From positions 2,914,001 to 2,978,000 of the forward strand of contig CAVNZM010000013.1 in NCBI GenBank assembly GCA_963693365.1: a stretch of DNA of 64,000 bases, written 5' to 3'. The position numbers and the translations under genes were made by a program. Positions 18,153-30,000 of this stretch are shown here, piece after piece (the stretch's first letter is position 1; each line of letters opens with the position of its first letter). The notes beneath the pieces were generated by a model. The model made no database searches and was not told the origin of the DNA. It saw nothing but the letters and a program-made list of their open reading frames with translations. Origin of the DNA: Amoebidium appalachense. Taxonomy: Eukaryota > Ichthyosporea.

Positions 18153-18638
18153 ATGGGTTACAAACATGCTCGCGTCCGCATTGGACGTGGGCAAGGCCAT
18201 TGGGCTTTGCTGAGGATTCTCGTTCATGTTATCCTCGCCTTTTGTCTTTTGGCTGCAGCGGGTTCAACAAACAACCCAGATGGGGTGAACAAAAAAGTCA
18301 TTAAGGAAAACAAATCTTGGTCTAAAGATCATGCCAAGCTGGAACAGCCATTCGTTGCACGGTACATTGATTATTGCATAGCGGATCATGAGGACTCTGT
18401 CGAAGCTGGCACGTGCCCCCCCCAGCCCTTCCTCAGGGATTGGGTGTGGCATCAAACCCGTCATGGCGGCCGGATAGATGCATCTACAGCGGAGGGAGTC
18501 CATCAGGTGATTCCCCCCTTCCCCCCCCCCCCCCCCCCTCCCCCCTCTCTCCCCACCACCCCCTGCCTCTTTTCCACTTTTTCTCTCCCCTCCCCTGTCT
18601 CTCTGTTCTGGGCCTTACAGGTGGTTCCTCCGTTTTAG
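18153..18638 (+). CDS. Small putative membrane or secreted protein, two exons
   Basis: An ATG at 18153 opens a frame to a donor at 18507 (CATCAG/GTGATT, followed at once by poly(C)). Splicing to the acceptor at 18620 (CTTACAG) adds only VVPPF and a stop at 18636, about 123 aa in total. Residues 18-37 (HWALLRILVHVILAFCLLAAA region) form a signal peptide or membrane anchor. No family was recognised. Alternatively it is the first exon of the OTU gene downstream: the phase disagrees by one base, but a one-base length change in the C8 tract at about 18415-18422 would reconcile it, so a sequence error or a mutation there is worth considering. Confidence 0.4.
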   Translation: MGYKHARVRIGRGQGHWALLRILVHVILAFCLLAAAGSTNNPDGVNKKVIKENKSWSKDHAKLEQPFVARYIDYCIADHEDSVEAGTCPPQPFLRDWVWHQTRHGGRIDASTAEGVHQVIPPFPPPPPPPPSLPTTPCLFSTFSLPSPVSLFWALQVVPPF

Positions 18639-19066
18639 AAGTTGTTTTTTATGTAATACGTTAGGTGTGTCCTTTTGCATCTTGTGGATACCAATGCCTT
18701 CACCGCTCAGGCCTTCCCTTGCACTTAATCTTATGGACCTTTGTGCCTCTCCCATGATCTGTTTGGCATGGCATGCTGCCTTTTCTGCTTTGGCTTGCCT
18801 CTTATATGTTGCTATCACCCGATAGGGTATGTGTGGCAACGTGTTCCATATGTTTTGTGTGACCATTCTGTGCAGTGTACCCACTTAAAGCCCACTCCTC
18901 CGCTTTTCCCCCTTCCCTCCCTTCCCCTTTAAGCATACAATTAGTCAAGAGGCAGTACAGGATAGTGGGTAGAGAGTTTCTGTGTGTCACGGTGTATGCC
19001 TGTGGGTGTGTGCTTGTCTGTGTGTGTATGTGCCTGTGTGTGTGTAGTGAGTGTGTGTGTGTGTTG

Positions 19067-19117
<51 letters not shown>

Positions 19118-19653
19118 TTGTGTGTGTAATGTGGGTGGGTGGGTGGGTGGGTATAGAGAAGGGGAGAGGGGGGGGGGGGGGGGGGGGCGTGTATGTGTGT
19201 GCCTGTGTGTGTATGTTAAAGACAGGGGAGGGGGGGAAGGGGGAGAGGTCAGGGTAGGGAGAAAGGGAGGGAAGGATGGGTGGGTGGGAGGGTTGGAGGG
19301 AAGGAGGGAGGGGGAGAAAGGGTAGAGGGAGGGATGGCGGAAAAGACAGAAAGAGAGGGGCAAAGAGAGGAGGGCAGTCGGTAAAGAGGAAGGGCGGGAG
19401 GGTGGGACGGAGAGGGAGAAGGGGGGAAGTGGAGAATTAGGCAGGGGGGGGGGGCCGAGAGCAAGAGGGGGGGGTGGGGAGGGTGTGGGCGGTGTGTGTG
19501 TGTGTATGTGTGTGTGTATGTATGTTGTGTGTGTGTGGGGGGGGGGGGGGGGGGGGGGGTTGGATGGGGGATTCGGTTGGGAGTGGGTTCTTTATAGACC
19601 TGGCAACCATTGACCAGCTATTCTCTCACCCTGTCTTTGTGTTCACTCTGCAG
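18639..19653. repeat. Spacer with TG, poly(G) and GA-rich tracts
   Basis: Unique sequence at 18640-18960, then TG tracts at 19010-19130 and 19490-19540, poly(G) at about 19170-19186 and 19537-19559, and GGGA-rich sequence at 19220-19480. A missing 5' exon of the OTU gene may lie here or upstream, but was not identified. Confidence 0.7.
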
Positions 19654-22438
19654 CTTATGGCAATAATGGCAACCGTTCCTTGCCTGAGTGTGGTATGGAG
19701 GTTGGGTCTTTCGACAGTGATGGCTCTGACGATGACGATGAGGGGTCAAGTGACGAGAGCCCCGGTTCATTCAACGTGTCAACATGTGTGCGCCTAGCAG
19801 GCCGCAAGCTTAACGCCCGGCGTGCGATGCGCAAGCTGATTGGGTCTGTGCACAGCTCCGAAGGGTTTGCTTTAGCAGCACAGGACCCGGATCATCTGCT
19901 CTTCACTCTAGTGTTCTTTGACGAGGCCGTGGCAGCAGACATACAGCTTGCCAGGTGCTTCCTGCCGAACCCCCCCCCCCCCCCCCCCCCCTTCCCCTCC
20001 AACGCCCCCCGCTCCTCCCTCTCGCCTCTCCCCCCCTTTCCCTGCAGGGCCTCCTCCCCTTTCCCCCATCCCCCTTTCCCCTCCCCCCCCCCCTCCCCCC
20101 CCCCCCCCGCCCCCTTTTCTGCATCCCCCTCCCCCTCTCCTCCTTCCCACAATTCTTCCTCCCAACTGCTCCACCTCCTTACTTCCTTGCACGTATCAAT
20201 CCATCTCTCCTTCCAACCCAAGTGACACCAGTTTTTTGTCAGACAACCTGCCTCCCCAGGCCCACTTATTATGCCTGTCCTGTTCCCCTCCCCCCCCCCC
20301 TCTCCCCCCTCAGGAGGGCCTCTGCCCATTCGTCCCTCCTTTTCAAGTCCTCCATTACCTCTTACCTCCCCTAATTCTCATTATTCTCTAATAGTATACC
20401 TATATCTTCCATCCTACCTTTTTGGAAGCTCCCTGCTTCTCTTCCACCTATTTGAAAGCATCTGCATCTACCCCCCCCCCCCCCCCCCCGGGTTGACCCA
20501 CCCAAGTTCAGTTGATGCTGCTGTCTGAGTTGGAGCGTCGTATATACGCGGGCTAAGGGGTCGAAACTCAGACGCAATTGATGACTTGGGCCCTCCCTGA
20601 GGATGGGCTCTGCTTATGACGCATACTGTGCGCATGGCTGATGCTGCATAGTTGAATGTTTGCCTTTGCATGTGTCCTGCACCATGCTTCTCATCGTGTA
20701 TGCGTACTTCGTACTGTGTTCCGCATTCAAACCCCCCCTGTCTTCTTTCAGAGGTGTCCTTTCAGGACAGACCACTGTGTGGAGACATCTTTACTTCCAT
20801 GCAACCGGGCATGGTTGCTCTGTGTCGTGCATCTGTAAGCACACGCGTTTGTCGCTGCACTGCATTAGTTTGCACACACATCTTCACCGTTTTGCTCACC
20901 TTGCTTGCATAAGCAACCCTGCTCGTCTTTGATCAAGACGGGTTGACCCACCCAAGTTCAGTTGATGCTGCTGTCTGAGTTGGAGCGTCGTATATACGCG
21001 GGCTAAGGGGTCGAAACTCAGACGCAATTGATGACTTGGGCCCTCCCTGAGGATGGGCTCTGCTTATGACGCATACTGTGCGCATGGCTGATGCTGCATA
21101 GTTGAATGTTTGCCTTTGCATGTGTCCTGCACCATGCTTCTCATCGTGTATGCGTACTTCGTACTGTGTTCCGCATTCAAACCCCCCCTGTCTTCTTTCA
21201 GAGGTGTCCTTTCAGGACAGACCACTGTGTGGAGACATCTTTACTTCCATGCAACCGGGCATGGTTGCTCTGTGTCGTGCATCTGTAAGCACACGCGTTT
21301 GTCGCTGCACTGCATTAGTTTGCACACACATCTTCACCGTTTTGCTCACCTTGCTTGCATAAGCAACCCTGCTCGTCTTTGATCAAGACGGGTTGACCCA
21401 CCCAAGTTCAGTTGATGCTGCTGTCTGAGTTGGAGCGTCGTATATACGCGGGCTAAGGGGTCGAAACTCAGACGCAATTGATGACTTGGGCCCTCCCTGA
21501 GGATGGGCTCTGCTTATGACGCATACTGTGCGCATGGCTGATGCTGCATAGTTGAATGTTTGCCTTTGCATGTGTCCTGCACCATGCTTCTCATCGTGTA
21601 TGCGTACTTCGTACTGTGTTCCGCATTCAAACCCCCCCTGTCTTCTTTCAGAGGTGTCCTTTCAGGACAGACCACTGTGTGGAGACATCTTTACTTCCAT
21701 GCAACCGGGCATGGTTGCTCTGTGTCGTGCATCTGTAAGCACACGCGTTTGTCGCTGCACTGCATTAGTTTGCACACACATCTTCACCGTTTTGCTCACC
21801 TTGCTTGCATAAGCAACCCTGCTCGTCTTTGATCAAGACGGGTTGACCCACCCAAGTTCAGTTGATGCTGCTGTCTGAGTTGGAGCGTCGTATATACGCG
21901 GGCTAAGGGGTCGAAACTCAGACGCAATTGATGACTTGGGCCCTCCCTGAGGATGGGCTCTGCTTATGACGCATACTGTGCGCATGGCTGATGCTGCATA
22001 GTTGAATGTTTGCCTTTGCATGTGTCCTGCACCATGCTTCTCATCGTGTATGCGTACTTCGTACTGTGTTCCGCATTCAAACCCCCCCCCCCCCCCGTTC
22101 ATAGCCCCTCCTTCATCAGTACTCCCTTACACCTGCCCGGCCCCCTTCAGAGTGCCTAACCCCCTCCCCCCCCCCACACACACACCCCTCCCCTTTCACA
22201 CACCTGCACACACGAACGCACACATGCATGCACGCATGCACCCTCCCTCGCAGCCACGAGCGCACACACTCTTATTCACTTATAGAATTGTTAATAATCT
22301 AATGCCCCCCCCCCCCCCCCCCCAACCCCCCCCCCAACCCCAACCCACCCACACACGCACACACACACACACGCCAAGGTTTCCCTTGTTCTGCTCCTCG
22401 GCCTTTCCGCCTTCCCCATAATCTGTCTTTCTCTCTCT

Positions 22439-22475
<37 letters not shown>

Positions 22476-24975
22476 CCCCACCCCACTGTCACCCACCCCA
22501 CCACCACTGCCCTACGTCACCCTCCCACTTCTTGTCTTTGCTTATTCTTCCTTGTGATGTGCAACACAGGGACATATCCGGGCCACCTGAGGTCCAGCAA
22601 CAACGCCTTCTTCAAATTCTGGGTGCCTGGAGAATGGAGCTTATGGAAACACCCGCTGACGGCAACTGTTTGTTTCATTCGGTGTGGCATTATATCAATC
22701 AGTATCTACAAAGCGGTCATGTAGCTACCCGTGAACACCTCAACACATTGGGGTTTACAGCTAATATGGAGCCTATAGAGGCGATTGGACGGCTACGCGA
22801 ACTAATGGTAAACGAATGGCGGCGAAATCTAGCAGAATACCAAGGATTCCTTTCAAGGGTGACCCTCGCATACGTAGCTGATGATTTCCGCTGTCCTCGG
22901 CGCGCCCATTTTGCTTCTGCAGCCGGTGACGCGATGGTGCTGGGCTTAGCCAACGCACTCCGCATACCAATAACCATTTTTAGCACGATTGCCAATCACG
23001 GTGTAGTTGCGGTCACTCCACCCACCGTCATCGAACCCAACATTGCCATACCCGTATCACTTAACGGTGCAGCAGATCATTACTCAGTGGTAATACCTCG
23101 CTTGTCGCATGCGAACAAAATCTCGGACAACAACCAAACACAAACATCACACTCAGTTGACACGGAAAACTCGACGGAGTTGGCGTCTAACGCTAACACA
23201 ACTGACACGTTCGGTGGGTTGCCCGCCAAGGGCTGCAGCTGTAATAGAAACAGTAAGGATAGAACACGTTTTTTTTGTGGTTTTAAGAACGGCGGGGGAA
23301 AAGTGCAGGCATACGATGGGCATGAGCGTTGCATATGCGCAAAGAACAAGCGGGCATGCACCCAGGCATGCAGGTGTGAGAATTGTGGCAACAGGTGAGC
23401 CGTATGATATGCATTTGCTACTTTTCTTCTTTTGCATCCTCTATTTGCCCACACTTGGTACTTTATAATCGAAACCTTAACTTGGCCAAATCCAGGTATT
23501 TCTGCTTGTCCCTCTCTTTATTCCCCCCCCCCCCCCCCCCCCCCCTTTCCCCCCCCCCCCCTCCCTCCCCCCCCCCCCCCCCCCCCCCCGGGAGGGGAAA
23601 GAAAAGCCCCCTCTCCCAATCCCCTCCCCCTCCTGTATCCGTCGTTTCATGATGTCTAACCCCTCCTCCTCCCCCCCACCTTCCCCACTGCTCACCACCT
23701 GCACACCCGCACACCATACACAAACTTAAACACACACACGCATGCACGTGTGCACGCACACACACAGCCCCTCCCCCCCCCCCCCCCCCCCCAACACACA
23801 CACACACACACACACAATGCATCCGCGCATCATGGTCCATGCATACACGTGTGTGGATAGATGCACAGGTGCACGAATCCACGCACGCACGCACCCACAG
23901 AGCACGTGTGCGCACGCACACACAAACACACATGTGTACACGTGGGCGCGCATTCACACGCACACACAAACGCACATACACATGCAGTCATGGACAGCGG
24001 CCAGAGCCAAACCGTCCAGGTCGCCCGTCTACCATGCAGCTTCATTTATCCGGCGAAGGGGGGAACCTTTCCCTGAGAAGTGGTGATGGGTCCACCACCA
24101 CCCATACGGCCAACACAACAGCCACCAGGGGCAAGGCCACTGCCACGGTTCCAACGCAAAGGCGGCGCGCACGATTCACGCAAACACGAACCACAGATCA
24201 GAATGGTTTGGAGTATTATGTGTCTGTGGGCGAGGAGGTACGTTCGGGTAGATGGTCGGATGCGGAGACCGCGTTGATTGAAAGTATTGTTATTTCGCTT
24301 GCGGAACAAAAGTTGCCGGCAACAGAGGAGGACATATTTGCACATTACCATGCAGCATTGGAGGGCAACGAGGAGGGTGTGGGGCTGGATGCCATCCTTT
24401 CCAAAGCATTGAAACAAATCAAGTCAAAAATAGAACACATTGAGAAGGAAAGACGTTTGCGTAGTCAGGTGGCCGCCGAGGTGAGGGAGGAAATCGCGAG
24501 GGCTAAGGAAGCCGCTGCTAGGACAGTTACGGAGAAAGCAAGCGAGAGAGCACGAAACACGAAACGTGGGCTGAAGTCACAGAGTAATTCACAGACTGCC
24601 CCGTCAAAGAAGGCCAAGCCCAGCGGCCTTTCACGTGCAAGCACCAACACAGGTGTTGCCCCTCAGGAGCATGATCCCACCAGTTCGTCAACCGATTCGG
24701 CGGATGAATTCCAAAGCACCCAACAGTCTGGGGTGATTCCCCCTAGCCAGCACCCGCACCATCCGCAAGCGTTCCACCCCAGTTATTATCACACATACCC
24801 GAGCACGATAGCCAGTGCACAATGTAGCGTCTGTCAACTGACTTTAGCAATCCCTCCCCATCTGTGTCATACTTACATGCAATGCTGTAGGTGCAAGGCC
24901 ATGTTGTATGCTCTGGTCACCGCTTTTGGCATCCGCCTGCTCAGTTTTAGTGTCACGGATAATAGGTGGAAGTGA
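19654..24975 (+). CDS. OTU cysteine protease-like protein with CXC and C-terminal zinc-ribbon-like motif (5' end missing)
   Basis: Exons 19654-19954, 22570-23394 and 23988-24975 join in phase (AG/G and AG/T), giving about 704 visible residues. Exon 1 is acidic (SDGSDDDDEGSSDE). Exon 2 carries an OTU deubiquitinase-like domain: PADGNCLFHS has the catalytic Asp-Gly-Asn-Cys (Cys near 22667) and ADHYSVVIP the catalytic His (near 23078). It is followed by an MSL2/tesmin-type CXC module (CSC, FFCG, RCICAKNKRAC, CRCENC), which binds zinc and often DNA. Exon 3 has a coiled-coil-like charged stretch, a basic region (SKKAKPSGLSR) and a CSVCQLTL-x-CCRCKAML pair resembling LSD1-type zinc ribbons. This suggests a nuclear ubiquitin protease; OTU plus zinc modules also occur in transposon-derived genes, so a domesticated element is possible. 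Exon 1 begins mid-codon, so an upstream exon exists. Confidence 0.72.
20491..22082 (+). repeat. Tandem array of SINE family S1, 450-bp period, about 3.5 units
   Basis: GGTTGACCCACCC recurs at 20491, 20941, 21391 and 21841, exactly 450 bp apart, and the complete units look essentially identical. The first unit is truncated against poly(C), and the array ends in CATTCAAA plus poly(C). At internal junctions the tail is only seven C, followed by TGTCTTCTTTCAG. The array sits in the second intron of the OTU gene. Confidence 0.93.
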
Positions 24976-25673
24976 GCCAATCCCTCCACGTAGTTTTTTA
25001 TTTTTCTAATTGTTATTGTGGCTGCCAGCTGCTTTGGGGTCAGGTGGCAAACGTAGGGCATGTCTAGTAGGTTCGATTAGTATGGGATTTGGCATCATGA
25101 TGCCAAGACTTAGTCAATACAGTAACTTAAGAATCAGTTTGTTAGGTGTTAGTTGTAACATTTAACTTCCAGTAATGTTCAGCATGTCAGAGTGGTAGTT
25201 TATGATTGTAATGTTACTTACAGTTTAACTGTAATGTCACGGTGTATGTAGAGTATGCTATCACATTCAATGCACACACACGGCACACACACATGAACAT
25301 GCACACACGCAACCACATACACGTCAAGCACACACTACGTATACATCCATGCATGCGACATTCGCCTTTTTAATACCTATGATATCATTACGTAGTCAAA
25401 ATACCATAATAATAATGTGTAGAAGTGATTGCAGGTCACTTTCACATGCTGCAGCTGTTTTATTAATAATGACACCGTAAATTAATGGCAAGCACACTGC
25501 AGACTCGGATTCCCCCCCCCCCCCCCCCCCCCCTCCCCCCCCCCCCCCCCCCAAAAAAAAAAAAAAAAAAAATCCCCCCCCCCCCCCCCCCCCCCCCCTT
25601 CCCACCTCGAAATTTTTGGGCGGGGGCGGGGGGCGGGGGCGGGGGCGGGGGGCGGGGGGGGGGGGGGGGGGGG
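24976..25673. other. 3' flank of OTU gene; unique and CA sequence, then C/A/G runs
   Basis: Mostly unique sequence, with dispersed CA repeats near 25260-25350. At 25512-25670 there is poly(C), A20, poly(C) again, then GGGGGC repeats and poly(G). No gene recognised in the unique part. Confidence 0.6.
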
Positions 25674-25895
25674 GGGAGCTTGGGAAACGAGGGTGCAACC
25701 GTGTCGGCTGTGTCCGACAGTGTGTCGCCGAATTGGCGTGATTCGATTGGCTGTATTTTAACGGGAGAATACATCGCGTTCAATGACAGGGTACGTGAAA
25801 CCCTGTTTTTAGCTGGGGTTGTTACAGGTGCCATTTTAGTAATCATAATATGTTCCCTACCCTGGATGGCCCTAATATGGCTACCAATCTTTTAG
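25674..25895 (+). CDS. Possible terminal exon encoding a transmembrane helix
   Basis: After poly(G) and an AG, a frame of about 72 codons runs to TAG at 25893. It contains SPNWRDSIGCILTGEYIAF and ends in a hydrophobic segment (LAGVVTGAILVIIICSL). It could be a C-terminal exon of an unseen gene or chance. No upstream partner was found. Confidence 0.28.
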   Translation, partial: GSLGNEGATVSAVSDSVSPNWRDSIGCILTGEYIAFNDRVRETLFLAGVVTGAILVIIICSLPWMALIWLPIF

Positions 25896-25921
25896 GGGGG
25901 CTTATTATCTTGTATGTTTTT

Positions 25922-27986
25922 CTTTTTTTTTTTCTTTTGACTGGATTTATTCGACGGAAAGATATGACAAGTATGCACGGCATACTGAGAAGACAATAAA
26001 AACTTCACGAGTTATCCAGTAACAAGTGCAGACTGAGATACCTGAACACTGTGTGAAAATCATATAAATACTCAATGTGACGACCAACAGAATTCAACAA
26101 AAAGTCTAAAGTGTTCACATTGCCAGCTAGTGTAGCAGATACCCGGAGGGAAAGAGGTAAAACGCAACATAAAAATTCACACCTATCAACATGCTTGCGA
26201 TTAAAAAGGTCAGCACAAAAGTGGCACCAGCGGCGATGAAAACAAGAATTACAGCGCCACTGCACAACTTCCCAGGCAATATCAACATCAGAGCACCATA
26301 CAGACTTATCTACTAGGGTGGTATCCATACGTACAGCAGGAGAAATGTAACCTGCCAAAGCTCCCAAAAAGCGATAATGATCAGTACGGTGTTGCCTAAG
26401 GAACATAACACATGCCGACTGAGTTTTACCTTTGATTTCTCTATCAGAACGAGAAAGAAACTTATACTGCGTATGGTAATAACGCAAAAAGGCAGAAAAA
26501 ACAGGAAGAGAAAAGAAAGAGGGAGTGAGATAGCGAGAGGAAGAATCAGGTGGAAAGAGGGTAGGCTGAGGACATTCAGAAGTAGCGTTGGTGAATCGGG
26601 GGGAAGAGGGATGGAGGGAGGGGGGGGAAAGAAAGCATAAAGAGGGTGACCATCAGGTAGCCTAACTAAATGAAAACAAAAACGAAGAGACAATTCCTCC
26701 ATACGACAAACAGCAGACGACAATCCAAACATACTGATTAAGGGAGGCACGAACCGAGTACGAAACAAAGTGCGTAGCGCAGTACCCTGAAAATCGTCGA
26801 ACTCGTTCAGCGCCATTGCCGCCTCGCGAGGTGGGGCGCAGGCCAATAGCGGAAGTCCATATTCGAAAGTCGGCCGTAAAAAAGCTTTATAGTAGAGAAG
26901 AAGGTTCGCAGGATGGATCACAGACTCCTGTTGAAACATATTTGACACGATGTGAAGCTTACCCTTTGCACGAGCGATCCGTGCTGTGAGGAGCTTGCGG
27001 AAATCAATACCCCGTGCAGTAAAAGATGATACCCAAATAGTCATAGGTGCTCTGAACAGGAATAGGAAGGCCGGCCAATCGAAAGGAAGTGTTCTTCGAA
27101 AAAGTAGCACACTTTGCAATTCCGACTGTCATGAAATTCTCGGTGCACCATTGATCCACCTGACGAAGCATCTGGTGCATGACATCTTCGGTTAAGGAAC
27201 AATTTGAAAGAACAATATCGTCCGCAAAAAGGAGACCCGGTACACGACGGGTATGCAGTTGGCCAAAGGGTTCGAGGGCGCAGGCTAAATCGTCAATGAA
27301 AACGTCAAACAACAACGGACTCAGGAGGGACCCCTGCAGAAGACCCCGGGAACGGGAAAAACCGGGTGTTAATGTTCCATTGACCGCCGCGCGTCCGCGA
27401 GTGGTATCGAACAACGCTTGCAGAAGACGGCCAAAGGGGGCTGGTAAGCCCCGCATAGCTAGCTTATGCCATAACAAACCAGTGGGTACGGTGTCGTAGG
27501 CGTTCTTAAGGTCGATGAAGACAACGTGTGGAGAGCCAGAAGTAATGGATTCATGGAGTAACAGACTGTGAGTATAACACGAATAGGCATGACGAAAGCC
27601 CCCTTGAAGGGAAGAAAGACGGAACACGGCGTTTAAAGAATCGTCGGTGTTAAACGCGCGAAGCATGCAACCCTCGAAGAGCCGACGAAAAACGTTGGTA
27701 AGTGTGACGGGACGAAAGTCGTTAATGACCCCCTGCGATACCTTCTTACGAACGGGCGTAACGATTGTGTCAAGCCAGGAATTTGGAATAAACCCGAGTT
27801 CGAAAAAAAGCCGAAAAAAACTCACTAAGAAGGACAGCAAAAGGCGGGGGCGGGGGGGACTTTGCACGATTACGGGGCGGAAGCACGGGAGAAAGAACCT
27901 TGAAAAGGACGGGAGGAAGAGCATCCGGCCCGCACGCCTTGCGGGGTTTTAACGCCCGTATAGCACCAAAAACAGCCGAAGAGTGG
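25922..27986 (-). mobile_element. LINE copy 1, 3' part: reverse transcriptase and C-terminal domain, frameshifted
   Basis: Read on the minus strand, this is the 3' half of a non-LTR retrotransposon. Starting at 27986 it has KPRKACGPDALP, then RT motifs DFRPVTL, IDLKNAYDTV, GLLQGSLLSPLLF and the catalytic FADDIV, then a His/Cys region (CHFCADLFNRKHVDRC) and an A-rich tail at 25922-25934. At least two frameshifts (near 27860 and 27060) and a third near 26400 make it a pseudogene. Its 5' half continues in pieces at 33439-33814, 37408-37754 and 38320-39897. The clade was not determined; an APE endonuclease upstream places it among APE-type LINEs. Confidence 0.85.
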
Positions 27987-28339
27987 TTTTATTTGTGGAA
28001 ATTATTGACATAAATATTTTTCTGGGTAAACACGTAGGATGGGTGTTCGATACCAACATAACCATGTAGGCTTCATTTCGTGTTTTAGCAGTTCGCGGTT
28101 GGCTGCCCGCACACGGGCACCTATTAGCCAATCAAAACATCAGATACCACAGATCACTAGACCGAGTTATGATTGGCTCGGATCAGATTTCACATATTGC
28201 TAGATCGATTTTGATTGGCTCAGATCGGTAGGCTTAGGTATATAAGCACGACAGTTTTTAGCAGATCAGCAACTTGAAGCTACAAACACATCTTCTGTGT
28301 TTAGCATCCACAGCCTTACAGCTATATATTCCTTTTCAC
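27987..28339 (+). repeat. A1 split direct repeat, with promoter-like motifs
   Basis: It is nearly identical to A2 at 32872-33221, differing by small indels (extra CTTGAAG here, extra TGACG in A2). It contains several ATTGG (inverse CCAAT) motifs at about 28170-28215 and a TATATAAG box at 28239-28246, about 130 bp before the gag ATG, so it probably serves as the element promoter. Confidence 0.88.
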
Positions 28340-28368
28340 TCTCCCTATCTTTCCCTACGCCGGTCAGC

Positions 28369-29538
28369 ATGCCGCCGAAAAAGCGCCAGGCCTCAGCCAC
28401 CGCCCCTGCCGCGGCACCTAAGCGCCTGACCCGCAGCGACCTCCGCCACAGGCTGACCAACGCTCCCGCGGACACTGACGCGCCTCCAGCGGCCCATACC
28501 ACCACGGACCCGGACCCGCCGGCTACTCTCCCCTCCACTCCTGAAGTCCCCCCTCAGGCCCCGCCGTCCCCGCAGATGACTTCTCAAGACGCCGTCCTTG
28601 CCGCCCTCACCGCCATCAGCACCCAGATGGCTGGCGTCCTGGCTGCCCTCACCAACCGCGACCCTCCCGCGCCCCCCGCCGCGCCCTCCGCACCCGGGGA
28701 GGTTTCCCCGGGGCTGCATCTCGGCCCTGACCTAGACCTACCTGCCCTGCCCGCGCCCCCCATCACAGGTGAGAACACTGGCGACATTCAGCCGGGCACA
28801 CTCCCGCTTCCCCCCGCGGATGTGCTGGCAGATTTGCGCGCCAATCGTTTCGTCGACCTGTATAAGTTCACCCCCGCCGCCCTCCTGGCCCCATCCAAGA
28901 AAGGTCAGCATCTGCGCATGGCCGACGACGGCAGCATCGAGACTTTTCGCCAAGACAAACCCGTTCCCCTGCGTTCACTCGTCATTTGGATCCAAGCTTG
29001 GACCCATTACATGGCCGCCAAGCACCACCTCGGCCTCCCCACGGACAAAGACGTACTTTGGACTCAGCACATCACTCGCCTCAGCACCCGATACCCGTGG
29101 GCCCAGATCCACAACTATGACGTATACGCCCGCACCGTTGCCCACCAGCAGGGTCGGGCTCCGATCGAGTGTCCCAACCTGCTCGCCCAACTCCACCAGG
29201 ATCTCCTCCTGCCACCCACTCTGCTCATCCCGGACGCATGTCAGCGCTGTGGCTTCCCCGACCACCCCAGCGCGGCCTGCCCCATGTACCCCAAGCCCGG
29301 CTGTGGTCTTGACGGCTTTAAGCCGCCCCACAAGCCCGGCGGGGGTCAAACCCCTAACCGCCCTGGCCCGCAACCCGGCCCGGCAAAACCGGCCCGACCC
29401 GTGGATCTACCCGCGACGCACTGCAGGAATTTCCACATTAACGGTCGGTCCTGCGCTAAGCAGCCCTGCCCCTTCTCCCACGTGTGCCCGCTCTGCTCTG
29501 GCACACACCCCCGCAAAGACTGCAAGCACAATGCCTAG
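28369..29538 (+). CDS. Gag-like ORF1 of the Ngaro-like element
   Basis: A 389-aa frame from ATG 28369 (MPPKKRQ), the first ATG after the A1 repeat. The N-terminal third is Pro/Ala-rich, the middle is a globular region (LVIWIQAWTHYMAAKHH), and the C-terminus holds zinc-binding motifs: CQRCGFPDHPSAAC, then CRNFHINGRSC-x-CPFSHVCPLC. This fits a nucleic-acid-binding structural protein that packages element RNA. The frame is intact. Confidence 0.85.
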   Translation: MPPKKRQASATAPAAAPKRLTRSDLRHRLTNAPADTDAPPAAHTTTDPDPPATLPSTPEVPPQAPPSPQMTSQDAVLAALTAISTQMAGVLAALTNRDPPAPPAAPSAPGEVSPGLHLGPDLDLPALPAPPITGENTGDIQPGTLPLPPADVLADLRANRFVDLYKFTPAALLAPSKKGQHLRMADDGSIETFRQDKPVPLRSLVIWIQAWTHYMAAKHHLGLPTDKDVLWTQHITRLSTRYPWAQIHNYDVYARTVAHQQGRAPIECPNLLAQLHQDLLLPPTLLIPDACQRCGFPDHPSAACPMYPKPGCGLDGFKPPHKPGGGQTPNRPGPQPGPAKPARPVDLPATHCRNFHINGRSCAKQPCPFSHVCPLCSGTHPRKDCKHNA

Positions 29539-29930
29539 TCTACGCGCACACCCACACACACAGCTAGAACATAGGGGTTAGGAGCTAGGACACACGAGTA
29601 CAGGGAAACGGAGCTCGGGAGAACGGGCCAATAGGGCTGAGTACAAAATTTCGCAGGCCAACTACGGCGCCCGCGCGCGTCAAGAATAAATGTCCCTACA
29701 CAAAGACGTTTATTCTGGCCACTGCACATAATTTTACTCCCCCCCCCCATCCCACGAGCCTCCCCCCCCCTTACACTCACCTAGCACTCCCCCCCCCCCC
29801 CCTTCTTCTACCTCTGTGTCCGCCCACACCCCCGCGTGCTCGGGCACATTCCCCTGCACAGGGCCCCGCTGCCCTCCCTGCCAACCCTCACTTGGGCCCA
29901 GCTGCCCTACTCTAACCCCCCGGGGCCCTG

Positions 29931-29982
<52 letters not shown>

Positions 29983-30000
29983 CTGCCGGGATCTCCCTGA

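Noticed and set aside
20491-22082. Short repeated ORFs of 60-90 codons in each 450-bp unit
   Set aside because: They belong to a non-coding SINE; the frames recur only because the units are identical.
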